This document shows, one piece after another, positions 51,417-60,923 of a stretch of DNA of 64,000 bases. Every line of letters starts with the position of its first letter. Position 1 is the first letter of the stretch. The translations under genes were made by a program, and so were the position numbers. Location: contig JADJOC010000002.1 in assembly GCA_016713965.1 (NCBI GenBank), positions 163,501 through 227,500 on the forward strand, given 5' to 3'. Origin of the DNA: Chitinophagaceae bacterium. Lineage in GTDB: Bacteria; Bacteroidota; Bacteroidia; Chitinophagales; Chitinophagaceae. The notes under the pieces were generated by a model that was given only the letters and a program-made list of their open reading frames with translations, made no database searches and was not told the origin of the DNA.

Positions 51417-51465
51417 CCATAGTTCATTGACCATGGGCTATCAACCATTAACTATCAAACTATAA
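51417..51465 (+). repeat. 7-bp-period degenerate tandem repeat between parA and parB
   Basis: Seven consecutive heptamers: CCATAGT, TCATTGA, CCATGGG, CTATCAA, CCATTAA, CTATCAA, ACTATAA. Ends 7 bp before the parB ATG. The unit differs from those at 50537 and 13515 but the period is identical. Confidence 0.72.
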
Positions 51466-51472
51466 ATTAAAA

Positions 51473-52384
51473 ATGACTCCTCCGAATAAAAAAGATGCTT
51501 TGGGAAAAGGCATACGCAGTCTTTTACAAAATATTGATGCCGATCTAAAAAGCACTGCAGGAAACTTAAAACCTGAAGTAGTACAACAAAACACAGGAAT
51601 TTTACGGATTGCAATAGACCAGATAGAAGTTAATCCCAAACAACCAAGAAAAGACTTTGATGAAAATGCATTAAGCGAACTGGCTTCTTCTATAAAATTG
51701 CATGACATCATACAACCTATAACAGTCTCTAAATTAGCCAATGGAAGATATAGGATAATAGCAGGTGAAAGGCGATTCAGGGCATCGAAAATTGCCGGGT
51801 TAAAAGATATACCCGTATACGTCAGGCAGGCTAATGATGTACAGTTACTGGAACTTTCTTTACTGGAAAATTTACAGCGTGAAAATTTAAACGCTATAGA
51901 AATTGCACTAAGCTATAAAAGATTAATGGATGAGCTGGATTATACGCAGGAACAGGTGGCAGAACGAATGGGCAAAGAACGCAGCACCGTAACCAATTAT
52001 ATACGCTTATTAAAACTGCCGCCTGATATTCAAATTGCAGTACGTAATGGTATCATAAGCATGGGGCATGCAAGGGCTATGATTAATGTAGATGTAGTGG
52101 ATAAGCAGTTGTATATTTTTAATGAAATTAAAAATAAGAGTTTATCAGTACGGCAAACAGAGGACCTTGTAAGAAAAATCTATATAAAAAATGTTGTTAA
52201 AGATCCTGTAAAATCATCTTTACCACCTGCCTTTAAAAAAATAGAAGATAATTTAGCATCTGAATATGGTACAAAAGTGAAATTAACACATAATAAAAAA
52301 GGACAAGGAAATATAACTTTTGATTATTATTCTTTGGAAGAATTAAATACCTTATTAGATAAAATGAATATTAAAGTGAGCTAA
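51473..52384 (+). CDS. parB: Chromosome partitioning protein ParB/Spo0J
   Basis: 303 residues. N-terminal KKDALGKGIRSLL, ParB/Srx nuclease-like CTP-binding domain with IEVNPKQPRKDFD and the GERRFRASK motif, central HTH (YTQEQVAERMGKERSTVTNYIRLLKLP) that reads parS, and a C-terminal dimerisation domain. No parS-like TGTTNCACGTGNAACA palindrome was found in this window. Stop codon overlaps the next ATG by one base. Confidence 0.95.
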   Translation: MTPPNKKDALGKGIRSLLQNIDADLKSTAGNLKPEVVQQNTGILRIAIDQIEVNPKQPRKDFDENALSELASSIKLHDIIQPITVSKLANGRYRIIAGERRFRASKIAGLKDIPVYVRQANDVQLLELSLLENLQRENLNAIEIALSYKRLMDELDYTQEQVAERMGKERSTVTNYIRLLKLPPDIQIAVRNGIISMGHARAMINVDVVDKQLYIFNEIKNKSLSVRQTEDLVRKIYIKNVVKDPVKSSLPPAFKKIEDNLASEYGTKVKLTHNKKGQGNITFDYYSLEELNTLLDKMNIKVS

Positions 52385-53007
52385 TGCACAAGTGCCTGCT
52401 AATATATTTTATATTATGTACTTTATTTTGGCAAAATAAAGTACGGGCACAAAATGATAGTAACGCTGTTAATTTGCCTGCTAATATTGATACAATTGCT
52501 TTTTCTACTGCTAAAAAAACTACACAACAACAAAAATATGACCCCCGCATTGCCACCAGGCGTTCTGCAATATTACCGGGCTGGGGGCAGATTACCAATA
52601 AAAAATATTGGAAATTACCAATAGTGTATGGCGCTTTAGGCACCACTGCAGTTATTTTTTTTAGAAATGTAACCCAGTTTAAAGAAGCCAGGGATGCCTA
52701 TATAAATGCGACAGATAATAATGAGCAAAATGACAATTTAATTCCTGAACCTTATTTTACTGTCCGTTTTCAACCGGAAAGAATAAGAACTTTTAGAAAC
52801 CAGGTTCGCCAAAATGTAGATTATTCTGTTTTGTTTTTTATTCTGTTTTGGGGGCTTAATGTAGTAGATGCTGCTGTAGATGCGCATTTAAAAACATTTG
52901 ATGTAAATGATGATTTAAGCCTTCAAATTAAGCCTGGCCGAAGTACTTTGGCCAACACCAATGGCATTAGCCTGGTTTTAAATTTCAAGCACAACCGTTC
53001 AAAATAA
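52384..53007 (+). CDS. DUF5683-family membrane protein
   Basis: 207 residues with a signal peptide (LLIYFILCTLFWQNKVRAQ). Conserved RRSAILPGWGQITNKKYWKLPIVYGALG followed by two membrane helices (ALGTTAVIFF, DYSVLFFILFWGLNVVDAAVDA), the family pattern. Function unknown. Placement between parB and dapB is, as I recall, conserved in Bacteroidota, suggesting a role in the envelope or division cycle. Confidence 0.82.
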   Translation: MHKCLLIYFILCTLFWQNKVRAQNDSNAVNLPANIDTIAFSTAKKTTQQQKYDPRIATRRSAILPGWGQITNKKYWKLPIVYGALGTTAVIFFRNVTQFKEARDAYINATDNNEQNDNLIPEPYFTVRFQPERIRTFRNQVRQNVDYSVLFFILFWGLNVVDAAVDAHLKTFDVNDDLSLQIKPGRSTLANTNGISLVLNFKHNRSK

Positions 53008-53042
53008 TTATCTTCAAATAATATATTTTTAATTTATTTACG

Positions 53043-53739
53043 ATGAAAATAGCATTAATCGGGTATGGCAAAATGGGTAAAGCTATTGAAGAAATTGCTT
53101 TACAAAAAGGGCATACAATTGGCTTAAAAATAGATCTCGGCAATATAGCTGACCTTAATATACAAAACCTTCAAAAGTGTGATGTAGCTATTGAGTTTAC
53201 CCATCCGGACAGTGTAGTAAAAAATCTCCTCACATGTTTTGATGCCAATATACCAGTAGTATGCGGAAGTACAGGATGGCTACAGCATTTAGGAGAAGTA
53301 AAAAATAAATGTATCGAATTGAACGGCTCATTTTTATATGCAAGTAATTTTAGTATCGGGGTAAATATTTTTTTTGAATTAAACAAATATTTATCCAAAA
53401 TGATGAACAGGCAAAAAGGTTATGATGTAAGCATTGAAGAAATCCATCACACACAAAAAAAAGATGCACCAAGCGGTACTGCCATATCTCTTGCAGAACA
53501 AATAATAGGAAAATATACCTGTAAAAAAAAGCTGGATAAATACATTACAGCAGAATGCAAGTGAGCTTTCAATAATCAGCAAGCGGGTAGATCCTGCTCC
53601 CGGCACACACGCTATTAAATATAGTTCAGCAATTGATGATATAGAAATTATCCATACAGCGCATAACAGGGAAGGATTTGCAAGCGGTGCAGTTTTGGCC
53701 GCAGAATTTTTGCAAAACAAAAAGGTATTTTTAATATGA
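53043..53739 (+). CDS. dapB: 4-hydroxy-tetrahydrodipicolinate reductase (one frameshift)
   Basis: 231 residues after removing one A from the A8 run at 53523-53530. N-terminal Rossmann ALIGYGKMGKAIEEIA, then EFTHPDSVVKN, CGSTGW, FLYASNFSIGVNIFFEL, EIHHTQKKDAPSGTAISLAE (substrate and catalytic residues), and after correction the C-terminal RVDPAPGTHAIKY and FASGAVLAAEFL. Second step of the lysine/DAP branch after dapA (7670). Uncorrected it stops at 53564. Confidence 0.92.
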
Positions 53740-53860
53740 GAAATGTGCTAGGTATATAATATTGAAAATAATACATAGGTTAATCAATATATGTGATTTA
53801 TTAATTATACTATATTATGTATATGTATAAAAATTATCTTTCCATCAAAATAATATTATA

Positions 53861-54086
53861 ATGGAAAGTAGAAAAAAAAAACTTAATTGCTCGTATTACA
53901 ACTCAGAGAGTACAAAAAGTACAATCTAATTTAGCAGCTTCCGTTGGTACCAACAAAATATGTGGAAGCCAATGCGGGAAAGACGTTTGTGACTGCGCTG
54001 AAAATTGCGGTAGAAACTGTCATAATAGCTTGGGGGATCTAACATGTGATTGCGAAAACCAATCAGTTTGTGAGGCAACAGTTTAA
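53861..54086 (+). CDS. Cysteine-rich mini-protein, possible RiPP precursor or metal-binding peptide (one frameshift)
   Basis: 74 residues if one A is removed from the A10 run at 53872-53881; as read, the frame stops after 22 codons. Residues 1-33 have no Cys and are basic and helical (KNLIARITTQRVQKVQSNL). Residues 34-70 hold nine Cys: ICGSQCG, VCDCAEN, CGRNC, TCDCEN, SVC. The sharp change between a Cys-free leader-like half and a Cys-dense half resembles a RiPP precursor, but no modifying enzyme or transporter is nearby, so a metal-binding role is equally possible. Preceded by an AT-rich spacer and followed by a hairpin at 54093. Not a family I can name. Confidence 0.5.
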
Positions 54087-54092
54087 TTTAAT

Positions 54093-54131
54093 AATGTAGC
54101 AGGTCGATATTATTATTCGGTCTGCTACATT
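54093..54131. terminator. Hairpin between convergent mini-protein and GLPGLI genes
   Basis: AATGTAGCAG and CTGCTACATT form a 10-bp stem with a 19-nt loop. T-runs are poor, so it may be a weak or bidirectional terminator. Confidence 0.55.
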
Positions 54132-54133
54132 AA

Positions 54134-54793
54134 TTACTCTCCTTTTTTCATCTTCTTATTCTCGTCGTAAGTCATTACCCTGTATCCTGATTTGGGGGCA
54201 TCAAACTTAGAAGATGGAACCGGATCAAAAGTAATTTTAGTAAGGGTATAAGTAAATTTCATTTTCCCGGTATTTACCTCATACTCCAATGGTAGTCCGG
54301 GTAAATTTTTAAAAATAATATTATAATCTTTATTTGCAGGAATTAGATCGGGTGTATAATAGACTGTAAAAACAGTACCGCTTTTTGTTTTTCCAATTGC
54401 CTGTTTACAATTGTAGCCTGCAACTACTTTTGTTTGGTTTGTATTTTCAAAAGTAATTTCTCCATAAGATTGATTTTTTTCTTCCTGGTTTGCCTTGGTT
54501 AATGTTATCATTAATTTTTGGCCACTATATTCTTTTAGGATAAAAGAACTTCCTGTCCTGGAATCATTAATAGTGCTTTCTGTACCTAATGCACTTACCA
54601 TATTGGTTCTGCTCTGAGTACCTTTTATAAGTACAGTATTAGTGGCACCATCCATAGCATTTTTAGAAGTTGTATTATCAGTTATAATAGCAATAGTGTA
54701 TAATAATGATCCTTCTGTAAAAGCTTTTTGTGCCTTTGCTGATAAGGAGGTTAAAGTTATTACTATCAAAAGTAAATTTCTGGCGGCTTGCAT
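54134..54793 (-). CDS. GLPGLI-family secreted protein
   Basis: 219 residues with a signal peptide ending near AKAQKA. Contains the family motif NLPGLPLEYEV near residue 160 and the Cys in VVAGYNCKQAIG. The family is Bacteroidota-specific, secreted, of unknown function. Convergent with the Cys-rich mini-protein. Confidence 0.85.
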   Translation of the reverse strand: MQAARNLLLIVITLTSLSAKAQKAFTEGSLLYTIAIITDNTTSKNAMDGATNTVLIKGTQSRTNMVSALGTESTINDSRTGSSFILKEYSGQKLMITLTKANQEEKNQSYGEITFENTNQTKVVAGYNCKQAIGKTKSGTVFTVYYTPDLIPANKDYNIIFKNLPGLPLEYEVNTGKMKFTYTLTKITFDPVPSSKFDAPKSGYRVMTYDENKKMKKGE

Positions 54794-54857
54794 TTTAAAT
54801 ATTATTTACTAAAGATAATACAATCCCGTGCCAATATTTAATTGCATTAACAAAAAA

Positions 54858-54879
54858 CGCCTGCAATAAGTTACAGGCG
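54858..54879 (-). terminator. Intrinsic terminator of yidC
   Basis: On the minus strand CGCCTG and CAGGCG form a 6-bp stem with a 10-nt loop followed by TTTTTT. It starts 23 bp after the yidC stop. Confidence 0.8.
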
Positions 54880-54901
54880 CTACAATACTTTAACTATTTA
54901 T

Positions 54902-56733
54902 TTATTTTTTATTGTTTTTATTTTTCATTTCCTGTAATTTCTTATTATTTTCCTGCATTTGCTGCACCTTTTGTGCCCATCCGCTTGTTTTTGGTGGCTT
55001 CTTTCTATTTTCATCAATTTTAGCCCTTATTTTATCAGGATTTATAATATATTTCTGTATTACAATTTGCATAAGCAATGTAATAGTATTCGATACCGTA
55101 TAATACCAGGTAAGTGCAGCCGGCAGACTATTAAACACCCCTAATAATAATACAGGAAATATATAAGGCATGTATTTCATTACCGGGTTGGTATTATCCT
55201 GCATGCTGCTCATGCTATAAATAGAAATGAGCAAACTTGTAATCACTGCAGTAAGTGTAAATAAACTTACGTGATCACCATAAAAAGGTATTTTAAACGG
55301 CAATGTGGCAATAGAATCATATGCTGATAAATCAACAGCCCATAAAAAATTTTTACCACGCAAAGAAATATTAGCCTGGAAGAAATAATACAAGGACATG
55401 AATATTGGGATCTGGAGCAAAGCCGGTAAGCATCCCCCTAATGGGCTAACCCCTGCAGATTTCCACAATTTCATCTGCTCCATGCTGAATGCCTGCTGGT
55501 CATCCTTGTACTTAGCTTTTAAAACATCTATTTCAGGCTTTAAAGCTTTCATCTTAGCACCACTCAAATAACTTTTATATAAAATTGGGGATGTGATTAA
55601 ACGGATAATTAAAGTAAGTAATAAAATTACCATACCCATACTGGCCACATTATTCGCTAAAAGTAAAATACCGGAAATAAGAAATGACGGTTGATATATT
55701 TTACAAATGAAAAAATACCGGTACCATATGGAACAATTTTTTCCATACTATTACCATAATTTTTTAGAACATTATAATCACTCGGGCCATAATAAAATTG
55801 TAAAGGTAGTACTGCATTTGTTCCGTTAGGAACGCTTAAACGCATATTAGCCGTAGTTGTAGCTACTACATTTAAAGTATCTGCCGGTACTTCCCATTTT
55901 ATATCAGCTGATTGAAATTTATTTTTTGCTGCAAATGAATGAATAAAAAACTGTTGCTTCACACTTAACCAATCTACCGGCTTTGTAAATTTTTTATCAT
56001 CGCCTGAACCTAAATACTCAAAATCAAAATCTCCGTCCTTTAAAAAAGCAATATGTGTTTGTTGTCTTTCATAAGACATATCTTTCTCTATCTGCTGCAC
56101 TTCCGTTTGCCAAAGTAAGTTAATAGCGTTTTGAGATACCCATCTGTCTGCGCCAGTCATACTAATAGCAAAATCTATTAGATAATCGTTAGGCTTTATG
56201 GTATATTGATGTGTTAATTCCTTACCGGTAGAATCTTTAATGCTAAATGAAAGTGTTTGGCTTTTATCAGCATTATCTGTTTTACTACTGACTGCAAAAG
56301 GTAAGTCTGCTGTTTGTGCAGTTTGATTATTACCAATATTTATAGGGTAAGAAAATTTACTATATCCACCATTTACCAGTATTAAAGGTTTACCGGCATG
56401 TGTTTTATATTTTTTTAATTCTACTATTTTTGGCTGGCCTCCTATATTGCTAAAAGAGATTTTCAACACTTCATTTTCTATCACCGTTAACTGTTCTTTC
56501 GTATCTCCAAGCTGCACTAAAGCAGTTTGCTTTTTATCATTACGTAAAGAATCGACTTTTAAAGAATCCAGCTTTGCCAAAGTAGTATCGGGTTTGGGCT
56601 TTGCAGCAGCAGCAGAATCCTCTTTTCTTTTATTCTCCCCTTCCAAAGCCAGGCGGCTTTTACTATTAATATAAAACATACCAATCAGCAAAGCACCAAT
56701 TAATGCAAAACCAATCACAGTATTCTTATCCAT
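54902..56733 (-). CDS. yidC: Membrane protein insertase YidC (one frameshift)
   Basis: 610 residues from ATG 56733 after adding one T near 55670. First membrane helix NTVIGFALIGALLIGMFYI, a long periplasmic beta-super-sandwich (about 60-350), then the 60KD_IMP core: MVILLLTLIIRLITSPILYKSYLSGAKM with the conserved positive Arg in the groove, LGGCLPALLQIPIFMSLYYFF, YFFPVLLLGVFNSLPAALTWYYTVSN. C-terminal Lys/Asn-rich tail. Inserts and folds inner-membrane proteins with or without Sec. Uncorrected it is two frames joined at 55650. Confidence 0.93.
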
Positions 56734-56807
56734 ATAATTAATTTAAGTGCGCAAAGGTAATTAAACTTTACTGTTTGCTGCAGTAAGTTTTGAATTGTTA
56801 AGATAGG

Positions 56808-56888
56808 AACACGGATGAAACGGTTGTAACGGATTAAAAACGGATTTTTGATTACTGCAAATCCATAAAACTGTGTGATCTGCGTTTC
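56808..56888. repeat. Intergenic ACGGAT-type repeat element, copy 2
   Basis: Starts GGAACACGGATGAAACGG, continues CGGATTAAAAACGG, then AAATCCATAAAACTGTG. Same block order as 18078-18153. The 286-bp spacer between yidC and rplY holds no gene. Confidence 0.5.
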
Positions 56889-56969
56889 GATAAAAGATGA
56901 ATAATGGTATTTAGTAAAAGTGAGTGACACAACGATGCTGCTATGAAAAACCGAAGTTGGTACAAAACA

Positions 56970-56997
56970 AAAACCTTTCGCCGTGGCGGAAGGTTTT
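56970..56997 (-). terminator. Intrinsic terminator of rplY
   Basis: AAAACCTT-TCGCC and GGCGG-AAGGTTTT form a stem with a small internal mismatch. On the minus strand it is followed by TGTTTTG. Located 24 bp past the rplY stop. Confidence 0.75.
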
Positions 56998-57020
56998 ATT
57001 ATAACAATAAATTTGTATTA

Positions 57021-57662
57021 CTATTTTTTAGCAGCAGCAGGAGCAGCGGCAGCGGCCTTAGCAGGTGCAGCAGCTTTAGCAGCGGCAGCTTTAGGAGCAG
57101 TAGCTTCTTCTTGTTTCAACTGGCGTGTCATTGTAACTGAGGCAATAGGTATACGTGGAGAATTTAAAATTTCCATGTTATCCGCTTTTACATCTTCTAC
57201 CCTTACATTACCATTTAGTTCAAGTGTTGACAAATCCAGTTCAATATTTTCTCTTAAATATTTGGGATAAGTTTTAACCTTTAATGACTTCATTTTAGTA
57301 ACAAGCTTACCCCCGGCTTTTACACCTGCAGGAGTACCTATAAATTTAAGCGGCAAGGTAGCAATCACTTTTTTATCCTCTACCAATTCTAATAAATCGA
57401 TATGAATAAGTTCGTCACTTACTTTGCCAAATTGCAAGTCTTTCAAAATACAACGGTAAGTATTACCATCTACTTTTACTTCTGCTAAATTAAATTCAGA
57501 TGTGTATACAAGCGATTTAAAATCACTTGCCGGAGCTGAGAAATTAATCTCTTTTGCACCCCCGTAAATTACACCTGGCACTTGTTTTTGAGAGCGGAGC
57601 TGGCGGGTGGCTTTTTTGCCGCTTTCGGTCCTCAATTGTCCTTCGATTGTAATTGATTTCAT
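57021..57662 (-). CDS. rplY: 50S ribosomal protein L25 (TL5/Ctc type)
   Basis: 213 residues. N-terminal L25 domain binding 5S rRNA (SITIEGQLRTESGKKATRQLRSQKQVPGVIYGG) and a C-terminal TL5-type beta domain (KFIGTPAGVKAGGKLVTKMKSLKV), ending in a low-complexity Ala/Lys tail. Follows prs by 115 bp on the same strand, a common order. The spacer contains a 7-bp-period dyad. Confidence 0.93.
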   Translation of the reverse strand: MKSITIEGQLRTESGKKATRQLRSQKQVPGVIYGGAKEINFSAPASDFKSLVYTSEFNLAEVKVDGNTYRCILKDLQFGKVSDELIHIDLLELVEDKKVIATLPLKFIGTPAGVKAGGKLVTKMKSLKVKTYPKYLRENIELDLSTLELNGNVRVEDVKADNMEILNSPRIPIASVTMTRQLKQEEATAPKAAAAKAAAPAKAAAAAPAAAKK

Positions 57663-57702
57663 TTTTTAATTTTTATGAGGCGCAAAGATACGGTTTTTAA
57701 TG

Positions 57703-57777
57703 GATAATTGATAATTAAATAATGATAATAACAGTTGCAACAACACTATTATCAATTATCAATTCATTCATTATCAT
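57703..57777. repeat. Inverted pair of 7-bp-period repeats between prs and rplY
   Basis: Left arm: GATAAT recurs at 57703, 57710 and 57724. Right arm: ATTATC at 57748 and 57755, with degenerate copies further on, its complement. The two arms could pair around TAACAGTTGCAACAACAC. It ends at the prs stop codon. Confidence 0.6.
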
Positions 57778-58732
57778 TTACTTTTTATTAGCCATCCTGC
57801 TACGCATAAATAAGCTGTTGATGCTTTTATTTTCAAACGCATTCCTGATAGTTACAGCAAACAATTCATCGGTAGAAATAACTTTTATTTTTTTACACTC
57901 CTGTTTTAAAGGAATGGTATCACAAACTACTAACTCTTCCAATACACTATTTTCAATATTTTCATAAGCTTTTCCGCTTAATACAGGATGTGTACACATG
58001 GCCCGTACGCTTCTTGCGCCTTTTTCTTTTAATAACCCGGCGCTCTTAACCAATGTACCGCCGGTATCACAAATATCATCTATCAATACTACATCCCTAT
58101 CAGCAACATCACCTATAACCACCATACTGGCAATTTCATTAGCCCTTTTTCTATGTTTATCACAGATAACCATTTCACATTCAAAGTAGGTGGCTATTTC
58201 CCTTATCCGGTTAGCGCTACCCACATCAGGTGCAGCAAAAGTTAAATTAGGCAATGCCAGGCTTTCTATATAAGGAACGAAAATAGCTGTCGACTCAAGA
58301 TGATCCACGGGTATGTCAAAATAGCCTTGTATTTGTGGCGCATGCAAATCCATGGTGATAATCCTGTCAGCACCGGCAGCAGTAAGCATGTTGGCTACCA
58401 ACTTAGATCCAATAGCCACACGGGGCCTGTCCTTCCTGTCTTGCCTGGCCAAACCATAATAAGGAATTACAGCAATTACCTTATATGCCGAGGCTCTTTT
58501 AGCAGCATCAATCATCAACAGTAATTCCATTAAATTATCAGAAGGCGAATAAGTGCTTTGGACTAAAAAAACAAATTTACCACGTATACTTTCCAGGAAC
58601 TCCACATATATTTCTCCATCGCTGAAACGCTGGATGCTTATTTTACCTAAAGGGCCACCAATTTTTTTGGAAATTTTTTTCTGCCAGGTATTGGGATCCT
58701 GTACCCGAAAAAATCTTTGCTGTATATTGCAT
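57778..58732 (-). CDS. prs: Ribose-phosphate pyrophosphokinase (one frameshift)
   Basis: 317 residues from ATG 58732 after removing one A/T at the T7 run 58674-58680. This restores the real N-terminus AKIFSGTGSQYLAEKI in place of an unrelated sequence. Signatures: RFSDGEIYVEF, VVIPYYGLARQDRKDRPR-type loop (here VIPYYGLARQDRKDRPR), TMDLHAPQIQGYF and the PRPP-binding VVLIDDICDTGGTL. Makes PRPP for nucleotides, His and Trp. Followed by rplY. Confidence 0.93.
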
Positions 58733-58801
58733 AAAGTTATTGGTTTGCGCAAAAGTAATACTTAAACTATCATTTAGCTAAGAAGTTTTACATTTGATAT
58801 T

Positions 58802-59503
58802 ATGGAAAATACCTACAACACCTCTACCTCTATTAAAAATTGGGCAATTGATGACAGGCCCCGGGAAAAGCTGATGACAAAAGGCCCGGAAACGTTAAGT
58901 AATTCTGAATTGCTGGCCATATTAATTAATAATGGAAACAGGGAAAAATCTGCAGTAGAATTAGCTAAAGAAGTTTTAAAACTTGGCCACGATAACTTAA
59001 ATGAATTAGGTAAACTTACTTTAAAAGAAATCCAACAAATAAAAGGTATAGGTATAGCCAAAGCTATTACCATAGCTGCTGCATTGGAGCTGGGCAGAAG
59101 AAGGCATGCTGGTACGATGCTTGAAAAAATTACTGTTACCTGTAGTAAGGATATTGCTTTGTATTTGCAAACAAAAATTAAGGATTTTAGTTATGAGGTT
59201 TTTGCTGTTGTATTTTTAAATAAATCTAATAAAATAAATCATTTTGAAATTATAAGTCGTGGTGGTATTACAGGCACAATTGCAGACCCAAGAATAATTT
59301 TAAAAAAGGCTTTGGAAGAAAATGCTACTTCTATTGTGCTTTGTCACAATCACCCTTCGGGTAATTTGCAACCGAGTAGGGCTGATGAAGAAATTACAAA
59401 CAAAATAAAAGAAGCTGCTAAATTTTTAGATATAAAAGTAATCGATCACATTATTGTGAGTGAAGAAGGGTATTATAGTTTTGCAGATGAGGGGAGGATA
59501 TAA
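58802..59503 (+). CDS. radC: RadC-family (JAB/MPN) protein
   Basis: 233 residues. HhH-like N-terminal region (LTLKEIQQIKGIGIAKAITIAAALELG) and a JAB metalloprotein domain with LCHNHPSGNLQPSRADEEITNKI near residue 180. Long annotated as a DNA repair protein, though that role is doubtful. Divergent from prs by 70 bp. Confidence 0.92.
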   Translation: MENTYNTSTSIKNWAIDDRPREKLMTKGPETLSNSELLAILINNGNREKSAVELAKEVLKLGHDNLNELGKLTLKEIQQIKGIGIAKAITIAAALELGRRRHAGTMLEKITVTCSKDIALYLQTKIKDFSYEVFAVVFLNKSNKINHFEIISRGGITGTIADPRIILKKALEENATSIVLCHNHPSGNLQPSRADEEITNKIKEAAKFLDIKVIDHIIVSEEGYYSFADEGRI

Positions 59504-59671
59504 AAATATTGATTATTAACGAATTTTATATTTGAATTATTAAGATGATCTAAATATTATAGAAATATTTATCTTTAATTTCAATCATTTCAGCAGGGCG
59601 TTCAGTTAATCTATTATTCCGTGCTAACAAAATGACAAACCCTATTATCAAACTAATAAATCCGTACAACA

Positions 59672-60760
59672 ATGGACTTCAAAGACCAAATTAAACTGCT
59701 TGGCGACAGAATAGCCAAACTTAAAGACCAGGTGAATACTGAAGAAGCTACAAAGAATGCTTTTATCATGCCCTTTATTAAAGAATTAGGATATGATGTG
59801 TTTAATCCTTTTGAAGTAACGCCTGAACTAGTAGCCGATATAGGGCTTAAGCAAGGTGAAAAAATTGACTATGCTATTATGAATGATGGTGAGCCGATTA
59901 TTTTAATAGAATGTAAATGGCATGGAGCACCGCTAAACGTTAATAATGCTTCACAGCTTTTTCGGTATTTTCATACTACTAAAGCAAAATTTTCTATTCT
60001 TACTAATGGCATAGAATATCGATTTTATACAGATTTAGTTACGCCTAACAAAATGGATGAAAAGCCATTTTTTGTATTTAATATTACTGACATAAAAGAT
60101 AATCAAATTGAAGAGTTAAAAAAGTTTCATAAAGCATATTATGACTTTGATAATATTGTTAATACTGCGAGTGAATTAAAGTACATGAATGAACTTAAGG
60201 CTTTAATTAATTCAGAATTCACAAATCCAAGTGCAGATTTTACCAAACATTTTGCAAGACAGGTTTATCCAAGCGTAATTACAGCAAAAGTTCTAGAACA
60301 ATTTACCAATCTTACAAAAAAATCAATTCAGCAATATATAAGTGATCTTATTACAGAGCGCTTAAAATCTGCATTAACAAAGGAAGATGCTGTAACAAAA
60401 GAGTTGGAAACAAATCAGGTAACGGCAGAACAAATTAAAGCAGAAGAAGATAAAATCATAACTACACAAGAAGAATTAGAAGCATTCATGATTGTAAAAA
60501 CAATTTTAAGGCAAAGGATTAATGCAAATAGAGTTTTTCATAGAGACGCACAATCATATTTTGCTATTTTATTAGATGATAATAACCGTAAAACAATTTG
60601 CCGTTTATATTTAAATGGAGGAAAAAAATATCTGGTAACATTGGATGATCAAAAGAAAGAGATAAAAAATGAAATTAGTACTATAGATGATATTTTTAAA
60701 TATGCAGAAGCGATTATTAAAGTTGTGGAAAGTTATGATAAAGTAAAGGAGTTGGTGTAA
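59672..60760 (+). CDS. HsdR_N-type PD-(D/E)XK nuclease-like protein
   Basis: 362 residues. The N-terminal half matches the nuclease domain of type I restriction R subunits: KNAFIMPFIKELGYDVFNPFEV, then KIDYAIMNDGEPIILIECKWHG with the Asp and Glu-x-Lys metal/catalytic residues, and the SILTNGIEYRFYTDL strand. The C-terminal half has a coiled helical part (LITERLKSALTKEDAVTKELETN) and a beta-rich end. Helicase and specificity subunits are absent, so it stands alone, as many such genes do. Whether it acts as a nuclease is not shown. Upstream of the rRNA operon's end by 55 bp. Confidence 0.78.
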   Translation: MDFKDQIKLLGDRIAKLKDQVNTEEATKNAFIMPFIKELGYDVFNPFEVTPELVADIGLKQGEKIDYAIMNDGEPIILIECKWHGAPLNVNNASQLFRYFHTTKAKFSILTNGIEYRFYTDLVTPNKMDEKPFFVFNITDIKDNQIEELKKFHKAYYDFDNIVNTASELKYMNELKALINSEFTNPSADFTKHFARQVYPSVITAKVLEQFTNLTKKSIQQYISDLITERLKSALTKEDAVTKELETNQVTAEQIKAEEDKIITTQEELEAFMIVKTILRQRINANRVFHRDAQSYFAILLDDNNRKTICRLYLNGGKKYLVTLDDQKKEIKNEISTIDDIFKYAEAIIKVVESYDKVKELV

Positions 60761-60774
60761 GACTCAATAAAACA

Positions 60775-60806
60775 AAAGAGCCTCTCAGTTTCCTGAAAGG
60801 CTCTTT
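60775..60806 (-). terminator. Intrinsic terminator of the rRNA operon (also serving the nuclease gene)
   Basis: AAAGAGCCT and AGGCTCTTT form a 9-bp stem with a 14-nt loop. On the minus strand it is followed by TGTTTTATT just after 5S. Confidence 0.8.
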
Positions 60807-60815
60807 AAATAAATA

Positions 60816-60923
60816 TGGCAGCTACCTACTCTCCCACATTGTTGTGTAGTACCATCGGCCATGAGGGGCTTAACTTCTCTGTTCGGTATGGGAAGAGGTG
60901 AACACCCTCGGAAAAACCACCAT
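60816..60923 (-). rRNA. rrf: 5S ribosomal RNA
   Basis: About 108 nt on the minus strand, ending GGTAGCTGCCA and containing CCGAACAGAGAAGTTAAGCC and the CCGATGGTACTAC stem. Edges are estimated from conserved ends. Confidence 0.92.

Noticed and set aside
50537..51465. CRISPR array
   Set aside because: The repeats are only 7 bp, degenerate and without spacers of constant length; no cas genes in the window.
50614..52384. parS sites near parAB
   Set aside because: No palindrome resembling TGTTNCACGTGNAACA was seen in the window by eye; a motif search would be decisive.
2..54086. Biosynthetic cluster linking the thioester reductase and the Cys-rich mini-protein
   Set aside because: They are more than 50 kb apart with housekeeping genes between, and neither has tailoring genes nearby.
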